Source: DYIU01 sp038326775 (GTDB taxonomy: Bacteria > Actinomycetota > Geothermincolia > Fen-727 > Anoxymicrobiaceae). From it: a DNA stretch of 15,684 bases. A program made the position numbers and the translations under genes. Location of the stretch: positions 1 to 15,684 of the forward strand of contig JBBQKJ010000065.1 of the NCBI GenBank assembly GCA_038326775.1, written 5' to 3'. This document shows positions 1-14,330 of this stretch, piece after piece (positions within the stretch are counted from its first letter, which is position 1; the number at the start of each line of letters is the position of its first letter). The notes under the pieces are model-generated. The model was not told the DNA's origin. It saw only the letters and a program-made list of their open reading frames with translations, and ran no database searches.

Positions 1-123
1 GAGACCGCTCTCGCTCAGGACCTTTGTGATGGCCGCGGTCAGCATGGTCTTGCCGTGGTCGACGTGGCCTATTGTTCCCACGTTGACGTGGGGCTTGGTC
101 CTCTCAAACTTCTGCTTGGCCAT
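1..123 (-). CDS. tuf: Elongation factor Tu, N-terminal part (gene runs off the left edge)
   Basis: EF-Tu is the GTPase that delivers aminoacyl-tRNA to the ribosomal A site. Only the first 41 codons are present. They begin MAKQKFERTKPHVNVGTIGH, the standard bacterial EF-Tu start, and continue into the P-loop GHVDHGKT (residues 19-26). The residue after GKT is Met27, where bacterial EF-Tu nearly always has Thr. The ATG at 123 follows an AGGAGG ribosome binding site four bases upstream and lies 15 bases after the fusA stop, so it is the last visible gene of the rpsL-rpsG-fusA-tuf unit. A second tuf C-terminus is found at the other end of the window. The two fragments do not overlap, so the copies cannot be compared. 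Confidence 0.97.
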   Translation of the reverse strand, partial: MAKQKFERTKPHVNVGTIGHVDHGKTMLTAAITKVLSESGL

Positions 124-138
124 GGCGCCTCCTCGCGT

Positions 139-2280
139 TCAATAATTTCCCCTGGCTCTCGTGATTATCTCCTGCGAGATCCCCGAGGGGACCTCCGCGT
201 ACTTGAAGAAATCCATATGGTGCGTCGCCCTGCCCTGGGTCAGCGACCTCAGGTCGGTGGCGTAACCGAATGTCTCGGCGAGCGGAACAACCACCATGAC
301 GACCTGCCGCCCCGCCCTGGATTCGATATTCTCTATCCTTCCGCGGCGCCCGTTGATGTCCGAGATAACCTCGCCCACGTACTCCTCGGGGACGGTTATC
401 TCCATCCTCATGATCGGTTCCAAAAGGGTCGGCTTGCCCCGTCGTACCCCTTCTTTCAGGGCCATCGACGCGGCCACTTTGAAGGCGAGCTCCGAGGAGT
501 CCACCGCGTGGAACGAACCATCCGTCAGCTCGACGCGAAAATCGACCAGGGGGTACCCCGCCAGGGGCCCGCTGGATGCCGCTTCCTGTATGCCGCGATC
601 GACCGCGGGTACGTACTCCCTGGGAATCTCCCCGCCGTGTATCTTGCTCTCGAATATGTAGCCCTCGCCGCTCTTGAGCGGCTCCAGGTTTATGACCACG
701 TCCCCGTACTGCCCGCGCCCACCGGACTGCTTGACAAACCTGCCGCGGACGCCCTTGACCGGGACCTTGATGGTCTCGCGGTAAGAGACCTGGGGCTTTC
801 CCACGTTCGCGTCGACCAGGAACTCGCGCAGCAGCCGGTCGACCACGACCTCCAGGTGGAGCTCTCCCATGCCACTGATGATGGTCTGCCCGCTTTCCTC
901 GTCGTAGGAGACCTTGAAGGTGGGGTCCTCTTCGGATAGCCGGGTCAGCGAACCGGACAGCTTATCCTGGTCGATCTTGGTCTTGGGCTCTATGGCTACC
1001 GATATGACCGGCTCGGGGAAGTTCATCTGCTCCAGCAGTACCGGGTGCGAGGGGTCGCACAGCGTGTCCCCGGTGGTTGTCTTCTTGAGCCCGACACCGG
1101 CGACGATATCTCCCGCGAAAACCGTGTCGACGTCCTCGCGGTGGTTCGCGTGCATCCGGAGGATCCTGCCGATACGCTCCTTGTGCCCGCGTGTCGAGTT
1201 CAACACGAACGTCCCCGTGTCAAGCGAGCCGGAATAGACACGGAAGTAGGTGAGCTTGCCCACGTAGGGGTCGCTCATTATCTTGAACGCGAGCGCCGCG
1301 AACGGCTCATCGTCGGAGGCCGGGCGCTTCTCATGCTCGTCGGTGTAGGAGTTCTCCCCGGTGACCGCGGGGACGTCGAGCGGTGAGGGCAGGTAATCGA
1401 CGACCGCGTCGAGCAGCGACTGGATGCCGCGGTTGCGCAGCGCCGTCCCGCATAGAACGGGAACCACCCTGGCGGCGATTGTCCCCTTCCTGATTGCCCT
1501 CTTAAGGGTCTGGGGGCTTATCTCGGAACCGTGGATGTACGCCTCGAGCACCTCGTCATCAAACTCGGCGACCTGCTCGACCATGTGGTGATGGGCATCC
1601 TCGGCCCTGGCCCTCAAGTCGGCCGGTATCTCCTCGAAACCCCAATCCTCACCAAGCTCGTCGTACCAGGCCACCGCCCTCATCTCGACCAGGTCGATGA
1701 CGCCGGTGAAAGTCTCCTCGATCCCTACAGGCAATTGGAGCGCGACCGGCCTGGCCTGAAGCCTTTCCTCGATCATGGTCAAGCACCGCTCCAGTGAAGC
1801 GCCCAGCCGGTCCATCTTGTTGACGAAGCATATCCTCGGCACTTCGTATCTATCAGCCTGCCGCCACACGGTCTCGGACTGCGGCTCGACACCCTCAACG
1901 GCGTCGAAAACCGCGACAGCTCCGTCGAGGACGCGAAGCGACCGTTCGACCTCGATTGTGAAGTCCACATGTCCGGGCGTATCAATAATGTTAATACGAG
2001 AATCTCCCCACTGGCAGGTGGTAGCGGCGGAGGTGATGGTGATGCCGCGTTCCTGCTCCTGCACCATCCAGTCCATTACCGCCGCCCCGTCGTGGACCTC
2101 GCCTATCTTGTAAGTCTTCCCGGTGTAATAGAGGATGCGTTCGGTCGTGGTCGTCTTGCCCGCGTCTATGTGGGCCATTATGCCAATGTTCCTTATGCGG
2201 TCCAGGGGAAAGTCCCTATCGCACTTTCTTCTCATTGCTCCGGCCGGGTTAACCTTCCTCTTCGTAGCTGCATTTGCCAT
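139..2280 (-). CDS. fusA: Translation elongation factor G
   Basis: EF-G is the cytoplasmic GTPase that drives translocation of tRNA and mRNA after peptide bond formation and helps recycle ribosomes. The 713-residue protein has the full GTPase signature: G1 AHIDAGKT (about residues 36-43), RGITI (78-82), DTPGH (100-104) and NKMD (154-157). These are followed by the EF-G beta-barrel and C-terminal domains, including a GRRGRIENIE-type domain V segment. Length is close to the usual 690-710. The ATG at 2280 lies 7 bases after the rpsG stop and has only a weak GGTGG upstream. An in-frame ATG at 2235 (residue 16) would give a more typical N-terminus but also lacks a well-spaced ribosome binding site. 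Translational coupling to rpsG is likely either way. The function is certain; the start is moderately sure. Confidence 0.97.
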   Translation of the reverse strand: MANAATKRKVNPAGAMRRKCDRDFPLDRIRNIGIMAHIDAGKTTTTERILYYTGKTYKIGEVHDGAAVMDWMVQEQERGITITSAATTCQWGDSRINIIDTPGHVDFTIEVERSLRVLDGAVAVFDAVEGVEPQSETVWRQADRYEVPRICFVNKMDRLGASLERCLTMIEERLQARPVALQLPVGIEETFTGVIDLVEMRAVAWYDELGEDWGFEEIPADLRARAEDAHHHMVEQVAEFDDEVLEAYIHGSEISPQTLKRAIRKGTIAARVVPVLCGTALRNRGIQSLLDAVVDYLPSPLDVPAVTGENSYTDEHEKRPASDDEPFAALAFKIMSDPYVGKLTYFRVYSGSLDTGTFVLNSTRGHKERIGRILRMHANHREDVDTVFAGDIVAGVGLKKTTTGDTLCDPSHPVLLEQMNFPEPVISVAIEPKTKIDQDKLSGSLTRLSEEDPTFKVSYDEESGQTIISGMGELHLEVVVDRLLREFLVDANVGKPQVSYRETIKVPVKGVRGRFVKQSGGRGQYGDVVINLEPLKSGEGYIFESKIHGGEIPREYVPAVDRGIQEAASSGPLAGYPLVDFRVELTDGSFHAVDSSELAFKVAASMALKEGVRRGKPTLLEPIMRMEITVPEEYVGEVISDINGRRGRIENIESRAGRQVVMVVVPLAETFGYATDLRSLTQGRATHHMDFFKYAEVPSGISQEIITRARGNY

Positions 2281-2287
2281 ATTCTGG

Positions 2288-2758
2288 CTACCACCGGTAA
2301 TGGGCGAAAGCCTTATTGGCTTCGGCCATCTTGTGGAGGTCCTCCTTTTTCTTCACGGACGCACCCGCGCGGCTGGCCGCGTCCAACACCTCTCCTGCCA
2401 ACCTGCCCGCCATAGTCTTCTCCCTGCGCTGGCGAGAGTACGACACTATCCAGCGCACCGCGAGAGTGCGGCTCCGCTTCGTCTTGACCTCGACTGGCAC
2501 CTGGTAGGTGGCGCCCCCCACGCGGCGCGATTTCACTTCGAGCAGCGGCCTCACATTCTCCACTGCCTTTTGCAGCACCTGCACGGGGTCAACCCCTTCT
2601 TTCTGCCCTATCACGTTGAGGGCGCCGTAGACGATCTTCTCGGAAGTGCTCTTCTTACCGTCGATCATGATCCGGTTTACGAACTGCTGAACCAGCACGC
2701 TGTTATAGACGGGATCCGCTTGCGTCGACCTCTTGGTTGCCGGTCCCCTGCGGGGCAT
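2288..2758 (-). CDS. rpsG: 30S ribosomal protein S7
   Basis: S7 is the primary 16S rRNA-binding protein that nucleates assembly of the 30S head and lines the tRNA exit site. The 156-residue protein starts MPRRGPATKR, matches the S7 family throughout (for example VGGATYQVPVEV and a C-terminal AHYRW), and has the standard length. The ATG at 2758 has GGAGG five bases upstream. It sits 15 bases after rpsL and 7 bases before fusA in the classic str order. In E. coli, S7 represses translation of its own operon. No dedicated S7 site is evident in the short gaps here. Confidence 0.98.
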   Translation of the reverse strand: MPRRGPATKRSTQADPVYNSVLVQQFVNRIMIDGKKSTSEKIVYGALNVIGQKEGVDPVQVLQKAVENVRPLLEVKSRRVGGATYQVPVEVKTKRSRTLAVRWIVSYSRQRREKTMAGRLAGEVLDAASRAGASVKKKEDLHKMAEANKAFAHYRW

Positions 2759-2773
2759 TCCGTCCTCCGTTCC

Positions 2774-3145
2774 CTACTTGGCCTTCTTGGTACCGTACTT
2801 CGAGCGTCCCTGGGAGCGGTTCTCGACACCGGCGGCGTCCAACGCGCTCCTTATTACCTTGTACCGGACACCGGGAAGGTCCTTGACCCTGCCACCGCGG
2901 ACCAGGACGATAGAATGCTCCTGGAGGTTGTGCCCGATTCCCGGGATATAGGCGGTCACCTCTATGCCGTTCGTGAGCCGCACCCTGCAGATCTTGCGAA
3001 GGGCGGAGTTTGGTTTCTTCGGCGTGGTCGTCTTGACCTGCGTGCATACCCCACGCCTCTGTGGACAACTTTGAAGGGCTGGAGCCGCCGTCTTCTGTAC
3101 TTTTCGCTTTCTGCCGTTGCGAACCAACTGGTTTATCGTCGGCAC
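2774..3145 (-). CDS. rpsL: 30S ribosomal protein S12
   Basis: S12 sits at the decoding centre of the 30S subunit and controls accuracy. The 123-residue protein contains the invariant TTTPKKPNSALRK block (about residues 39-51) and GGRVKDLPGVRYK, so the lysines whose substitution gives streptomycin resistance in other bacteria look wild type. The start is GTG at 3145, chosen because the family begins (M)PTINQLVR and because GGAGG lies six bases upstream. It is the first gene of the str unit. The 109-base gap to rpoC contains a terminator hairpin, and a promoter candidate lies across the rpoC stop codon. Confidence 0.98.
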   Translation of the reverse strand: MPTINQLVRNGRKRKVQKTAAPALQSCPQRRGVCTQVKTTTPKKPNSALRKICRVRLTNGIEVTAYIPGIGHNLQEHSIVLVRGGRVKDLPGVRYKVIRSALDAAGVENRSQGRSKYGTKKAK

Positions 3146-3213
3146 AAACAGCCTCCAATCAGTGCCATCCCGCGAAACACACCCCGCGCTCGATGCCGGG
3201 GTAAACCCACACT

Positions 3214-3235
3214 AAAAAGCGGCGCGCTTGCGCCG
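3214..3235 (-). terminator. Intrinsic terminator after rpoC
   Basis: On the transcribed strand, CGGCGC, a four-base AAGC loop and GCGCCG form a perfect 6-bp GC stem, followed by CTTTTT. This is a compact rho-independent terminator that would separate rpoBC from rpsL. It lies 20 bases beyond the rpoC stop. Because a promoter candidate lies just upstream, the same hairpin would also form the extreme 5' end of the rpsL transcript. Confidence 0.72.
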
Positions 3236-3254
3236 GAACGTGAATGTAACACCC

Positions 3255-7880
<4,626 letters not shown>

Positions 7881-7888
7881 ATTCAAGT

Positions 7889-7894
7889 CCTCCT
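7889..7894 (-). promoter_or_regulatory. rpoC ribosome binding site that decides the start
   Basis: AGGAGG is a perfect Shine-Dalgarno sequence. It is eight bases from the TTG at 7880 and only two from the TTG at 7886, so the downstream TTG is the better start. Confidence 0.85.
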
Positions 7895-7936
7895 AAGACG
7901 GCAACCAAACTATTACCCTGCTTTGTTCGCGACATT

Positions 7937-7968
7937 CGAGTGTCCGGCTGCTCGGCCCTCGACACTCG
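7937..7968 (-). other. Stem-loop in the rpoB-rpoC gap
   Basis: An 8-bp perfect inverted repeat, CGAGTGTC and GACACTCG, encloses 16 bases that can form a further GGC/GCC pairing. It starts six bases after the rpoB stop. No U-tract follows, so it is not a standard terminator. It could be an mRNA processing or stabilising structure. Confidence 0.5.
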
Positions 7969-7973
7969 CAGAT

Positions 7974-11474
<3,501 letters not shown>

Positions 11475-11477
<3 letters not shown>

Positions 11478-11489
11478 AAAAATCCCCCC
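11475..11489 (-). promoter_or_regulatory. rpoB translation start region with G6 and T7 runs
   Basis: The start is preceded by GGGGGG (11489-11484), one A, then seven T residues (11482-11476), of which the last two begin the TTG start codon. The G-run can pair with the anti-Shine-Dalgarno sequence only by using a G-U pair, so it is a weaker ribosome site than the AGGAGG of rpoC. Confidence 0.6.
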
Positions 11490-11569
11490 AAACGACTGAA
11501 ATTTGTCTAGAATAGGACCTACAAACAATTTCCTAGCGCTACGCAACCGTTCAAACTACGCAAACGTCT

Positions 11570-11598
11570 ATGCTATCAATCCCCACCATTTGTGTCAA
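11570..11598 (-). promoter_or_regulatory. Promoter for rpoB-rpoC
   Basis: The minus strand reads TTGACA (11598-11593), an exact -35, then a 17-bp spacer ending in TGA, then TAGCAT (11575-11570), which matches the -10 consensus at four of six positions and has a TGN extension. Predicted initiation is near 11561-11567. It lies in the non-coding gap and is the most convincing of the three promoters. Confidence 0.75.
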
Positions 11599-11673
11599 CA
11601 ATTCTTTTCGCTAAGGAAATGCAGACCCTGACAACAGCGGGATGCGTGCCCGGGTTGCGCTCGGAACTTGCGG

Positions 11674-11760
11674 GGGGTCAGGAGAACGGGGCCAGGCTGT
11701 GCGTAGCGCGAAAACCCCGCCGCTGGCGCGGCCGAGTGCGTAGTGCGCGGCCTGACCCCG
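11674..11760 (-). other. Alternative-pairing hairpin region after rplL
   Basis: The 5' arm CGGGGTCAGGC (11760-11750 on the transcript) can pair with GCCTGGCCCCG (11697-11687) through 11 bp including one G-U. Its GGGGTCAGG part can instead pair with CCTGACCCC (11682-11674) through 9 perfect bp. A small GCCGC/GCGGC hairpin lies inside. The two long pairings exclude each other. No U-tract follows either one. Confidence 0.5.
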
Positions 11761-11783
11761 AAAGCGTTCGTCTCGAGGGTGTG

Positions 11784-12176
11784 CTACTTGATCTCGACGA
11801 CAGCACCAGCTTCCTCGAGCTGGTTCTTGAGCTTGTCGGCTTCTTCCTTGTTGACGCCTTCCTTGACAGCCTTGGGCGCGTCTTCAACAAGAGCCTTGGC
11901 CTCCTTCAGGCCCAGGCTCGTGATGACCCTGACCTCTTTGATGACCGGGATCTTCTTCTCTCCGACCGATACGAGGATCACGTCGAAGGAGGACTGCTCT
12001 TCCTCGGCCCCGGCGCCATCCTCCGCGCCGGCCGGCATGCCGGCGGCAACCGCCACGGGCGCGGCGGCGGAAACGCCAAACTCCTCCTCGGCAAGCTTTA
12101 TAAACTCCGAAAGCTCGAGCACCGACCATTTCTTAATGGCCTCGACAGCCTCCTGTGGGGTCAGTTTGTCAGCCAA
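11784..12176 (-). CDS. rplL: 50S ribosomal protein L7/L12
   Basis: L12 forms the multicopy stalk of the large subunit that recruits and activates the translational GTPases. The 130-residue protein has the N-terminal dimerisation and L10-binding part (WSVLELSEFIKLAEEEFGV), an Ala/Gly/Pro-rich hinge (about residues 36-57), and the C-terminal GTPase-contact domain ending LEEAGAVVEIK. The chosen start is TTG at 12176, giving (M)ADKLTPQEAVEAIKKW with AGGAGAGG eight bases upstream. A GTG at 12185 overlaps that ribosome site and cannot be used with it. It is 26 bases downstream of rplJ. The hinge and following segment are rich in Glu. Confidence 0.97.
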   Translation of the reverse strand: MADKLTPQEAVEAIKKWSVLELSEFIKLAEEEFGVSAAAPVAVAAGMPAGAEDGAGAEEEQSSFDVILVSVGEKKIPVIKEVRVITSLGLKEAKALVEDAPKAVKEGVNKEEADKLKNQLEEAGAVVEIK

Positions 12177-12184
12177 AACAATCA

Positions 12185-12192
12185 CCTCTCCT
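12185..12192 (-). promoter_or_regulatory. rplL ribosome binding site that decides the start
   Basis: AGGAGAGG is spaced eight bases from the TTG at 12176. The alternative GTG at 12185 shares its first G with this motif, so TTG is the better start. Confidence 0.75.
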
Positions 12193-12202
12193 ATCAGGTC
12201 TT

Positions 12203-12904
12203 CTAGTCCCCAGGTTGATCTTTGTCTTCCTCGTCGTTCCCAGCCGTTTCCTCGGCCTTCACATCATTCGTCTGAGCGTCTTCAGGCAGAGACTGCCCGG
12301 GATGCGCACCCGGCGGAGCCTCCTGCGGGTCAGCTTCACCGGCCCCGGCTTTAAGCGGTTGATCGGCAGTCGCGGCCTCCCCGGCCGCCGGCTCCAACTG
12401 GTCAGCTATGGCCTGCATCACGCCCAGCATCTTCCTTAGAGGGCCTGCCGTTACGCCGACGAGGCCGGACAGCGGCGAAGCTACGCACCCGAGCGCCATC
12501 CCCACCAGCACCTCGCGCGGTGGCAGCAAAGCGAACGCCTCCACCTCCCTGCCGGTCAACACCCTGCCCTCCAGCATCCCGCCCAGGAGATAGAAATCGT
12601 CGCGCCCCCTGGCGAAGTTCCGCAGGGACCGCGCTACCGGAGCGGGGTCCTCGCGAACGAACACCACCGCGACGGGGCCTTCCAGCATCGCTGCCAACCC
12701 CTCGTTCGGCGTGCCGGCCAGAGCAATGCGGGCCAGGGTGTTCTTGAACACCCGCAGCTCGGAGTTCATCCCCTTGACCTGCCCCCGAAGCTCGTTGGCC
12801 TCGGATACCTTCAACCCCCTGTAATGCAGGACAAGCAGCGAATCCGCCTGCTCGAACCACTTCTTGATCTGCTTTACCCTCTCTTTTTTCTCCTGGCTAG
12901 GCAC
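12203..12904 (-). CDS. rplJ: 50S ribosomal protein L10 with a long acidic tail
   Basis: L10 anchors the L12 stalk to 23S rRNA. The core matches the family: LHYRGLKVSEANELRGQVKG (about residues 26-45), FKNTLARIA (53-61), EGPVAVVFV (75-83), and the C-terminal helix that binds L12 dimers (about 155-170, PLRKMLGVMQAIADQL). The protein has 233 residues against the usual 165-180. The extra 63 residues (171-233) are rich in Ala, Pro, Glu and Asp, lack aromatic residues, and carry about 17 acidic against 3 lysine residues, so they are probably disordered. The GTG start at 12904 gives (M)PSQEKKERVKQIKKWF and has GGAGG eight bases upstream. The open frame continues 62 codons further, but through the leader RNA. 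A promoter and an attenuator precede it. Confidence 0.96.
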   Translation of the reverse strand: MPSQEKKERVKQIKKWFEQADSLLVLHYRGLKVSEANELRGQVKGMNSELRVFKNTLARIALAGTPNEGLAAMLEGPVAVVFVREDPAPVARSLRNFARGRDDFYLLGGMLEGRVLTGREVEAFALLPPREVLVGMALGCVASPLSGLVGVTAGPLRKMLGVMQAIADQLEPAAGEAATADQPLKAGAGEADPQEAPPGAHPGQSLPEDAQTNDVKAEETAGNDEEDKDQPGD

Positions 12905-13105
12905 AGGTTCAACCTCCAAAACAAAAGGCCTCCCAAGAGGCCAGAGTCTACAGCCTCGGCAGGCTTTCATTATGCCTTGCGGCGCCTGCTGTCTCGGGCA
13001 CGTTTCTATTCGTTTGTCCCCGGGGCTTACACCCCGATCAGCCAATCCCTGATGGCGGGTCAGCTCACCCCGGGTGATTCGACCGGGCACCGATCAGGTA
13101 TTTTC
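12905..13105 (-). ncRNA. Ribosomal protein L10 leader RNA
   Basis: The roughly 200-base untranslated leader of rplJ is highly structured. Visible pairings include CCTGAT with ATCAGG, TCACC with GGTGA, ATCAG with CTGAT, and CGGGG-TGTAAG-CCCCG. These are followed by a GCCT/AGGC hairpin and a terminal terminator. L10 leaders that bind the L10-L12 complex and control rplJ-rplL are widespread in bacteria. Position, length and layout fit, but I could not test the covariance model. Confidence 0.7.
12917..12942 (-). terminator. Attenuator terminator in the L10 leader
   Basis: GGCCTC, loop TTGG and GAGGCC form a perfect 6-bp stem followed by TTTTGTTTT. It ends just at the GGAGG ribosome site of rplJ. 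The first arm can instead pair upstream: GCCTC (12941-12937) with GAGGC (12957-12953), which would act as an antiterminator. This fits control of rplJ-rplL by premature termination. Confidence 0.75.
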
Positions 13106-13109
13106 AACG

Positions 13110-13138
13110 ACTGTAGCAGAACGGCCGGGCGTAGTCAA
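13110..13138 (-). promoter_or_regulatory. Promoter for rplJ-rplL
   Basis: The minus strand reads TTGACT (13138-13133), five of six -35 positions, a 17-bp spacer ending in TGC, and TACAGT (13115-13110), four of six -10 positions with a TGN extension. It begins two bases after the rplA stop. Predicted initiation is near 13103-13105, at the head of the structured L10 leader. Confidence 0.65.
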
Positions 13139-13140
13139 AA

Positions 13141-13866
13141 TCAAGGGCCTGGCGAAACCGTCTCAGGCAGGAAGTCCCTGGTGATGGCAGGGTCCACCGC
13201 CACTCCAGGGCTCATCGTGCCTTTGAAGGTGATAGTCCGCAGATAGCGCCCTTTGGCCGCGGCAGGACGGGCCCTGATGAGCTCCTCCAGCACCGCCTGG
13301 TAGTTCTCCAGGATGTCTTCAACAGAAAAAGAGACCTTTCCAAGGGCCAGGTGTACGTTGGCCTGCTTGTCCACCCTGTACTCTATCTTGCCGCCCTTGG
13401 CATCACGAACCGCCTTATCGATGTCAAAAGTCACGGTACCGCTCTTTGGGTTCGGCATCAGGCCGCGGGGCCCGAGTATCTTCCCCAGCCTTCCGACCAT
13501 GCTCATGGCGTCGGGGGCGGCTATGGCCGCGTCGAAGTCGGTCCAACCGCCTTTCACCTTCTCCACCAGGTCCTCGCCACCCACGAAATCGGCGCCGGCT
13601 TTTTCGGCCTCAGACGCTTTTTCGCCAAGGGCGAATACCGCGACCCTGACCTCTTTGCCAGTCCCCCTGGGCAGTATGACCGTGCCGCGGACCATCTGGT
13701 CGGCCCGGCGAGGGTCGACCCCCAACCTGATGGCGGCCTCGAAAGTCTGGTCGAAACCAGTGTCGCCCATCTCCCCGACGAGCCGTGCCGCCTCGTAGGG
13801 GCTATACAGCTTGTCCGGTTCGATCTTATCCCGGTTCGCATTGTACCTGCGGCTTCTGCGTTTCAC
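13141..13866 (-). CDS. rplA: 50S ribosomal protein L1
   Basis: L1 forms the mobile stalk at the ribosomal E site and, in many bacteria, represses translation of the rplK-rplA mRNA. The 241-residue protein has the family landmarks GRLGKILGPRGLMPNPK (about residues 126-142) and the C-terminal TFKGTMSPGVAVDP, with a length slightly above the usual 230. The GTG start at 13866 has GAGGG five bases upstream and begins KRRSRRYNANRDKI. It lies 20 bases after rplK. No clear L1-binding mimic is seen in the 15-base nusG-rplK gap. Confidence 0.98.
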   Translation of the reverse strand: MKRRSRRYNANRDKIEPDKLYSPYEAARLVGEMGDTGFDQTFEAAIRLGVDPRRADQMVRGTVILPRGTGKEVRVAVFALGEKASEAEKAGADFVGGEDLVEKVKGGWTDFDAAIAAPDAMSMVGRLGKILGPRGLMPNPKSGTVTFDIDKAVRDAKGGKIEYRVDKQANVHLALGKVSFSVEDILENYQAVLEELIRARPAAAKGRYLRTITFKGTMSPGVAVDPAITRDFLPETVSPGP

Positions 13867-13886
13867 TTTGTCCCTCTCTCGATGTG

Positions 13887-14315
13887 CTAGTCGCCGACTA
13901 CCTCGAGGCCCATGCTGCGAGCAGTGCCCTCGATTATACGAACAGCCGCGTCCAGGTCATTGGTGTTGAGGTCCGGCATCTTCGTCTTCGCTATCTCTCG
14001 CACCTTGTCGCGCTCAATGCTTCCGGCAATCTGGCGATTCGGCTCGCCGCTTCCTTTCTCAAGGCCGGCCGCCTCGAGGAGCAGCCGGGCCGCTGGTGGC
14101 GTCTTGAGCTCGAAGGAAAAGGAGCGGTCCTCGTAAACAGTTATCTCGACCGGCACTATCTGGCCCAGCTGGTTCATGGTCTGAGCGTTGTAAGACTTGC
14201 AGAACTCCATTATGTTCACGCCGTGCTGGCCCAGCGCGGGGCCTACCGGCGGCGCGGGGTTTGCCTGCCCCGCCGGAATCTGCAACTTTATCAGGGTCAT
14301 CACTTTCTTGGCCAC
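13887..14315 (-). CDS. rplK: 50S ribosomal protein L11
   Basis: L11 binds the GTPase-associated region of 23S rRNA at the base of the L12 stalk. The 142-residue protein is standard: KLQIPAGQANPAPPVGPALG near the N-terminus with the conserved prolines of the thiostrepton-binding linker domain, and a C-terminal RNA-binding domain ending GTARSMGLEVVGD. The GTG start at 14315 has GGAGG nine bases upstream and begins AKKVMTLIKLQ. It lies 15 bases after nusG, so the two genes are very likely co-transcribed. Confidence 0.98.
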   Translation of the reverse strand: MAKKVMTLIKLQIPAGQANPAPPVGPALGQHGVNIMEFCKSYNAQTMNQLGQIVPVEITVYEDRSFSFELKTPPAARLLLEAAGLEKGSGEPNRQIAGSIERDKVREIAKTKMPDLNTNDLDAAVRIIEGTARSMGLEVVGD

Positions 14316-14330
14316 TCTCTGGCTCCTCCC

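Larger units (their letters stand above)
11478..11783 (-). other. Non-coding region between rplL and rpoB
   Basis: This 306-base stretch has no convincing gene. From the rplL side it contains a GC-rich hairpin region (11674-11760), about 75 bases without recognisable structure, the rpoB promoter (11570-11598), and an untranslated leader of about 85-90 bases that is noticeably more AT-rich than the rest of the window. The leader contains a repeated TTGCGTAG and a TAGGTCCTA palindrome. In many bacteria this gap holds an attenuator or RNase III site that sets the ratio of L12 to polymerase. Confidence 0.6.

Noticed and set aside
11478..11546. rpoB starting at TTG 11546
   Set aside because: The extra 23 residues do not resemble any RpoB N-terminus and would use most of the predicted untranslated leader.
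11674..11760. Reading the rplL-rpoB hairpin as an intrinsic terminator
   Set aside because: No run of U follows either possible stem, so it is listed only as a structured region.
12905..13090. In-frame upstream extension of rplJ by 62 codons
   Set aside because: The extension has no L10 similarity and coincides with a folded leader and terminator. The GTG at 12904 has a well-spaced GGAGG and matches the family N-terminus.
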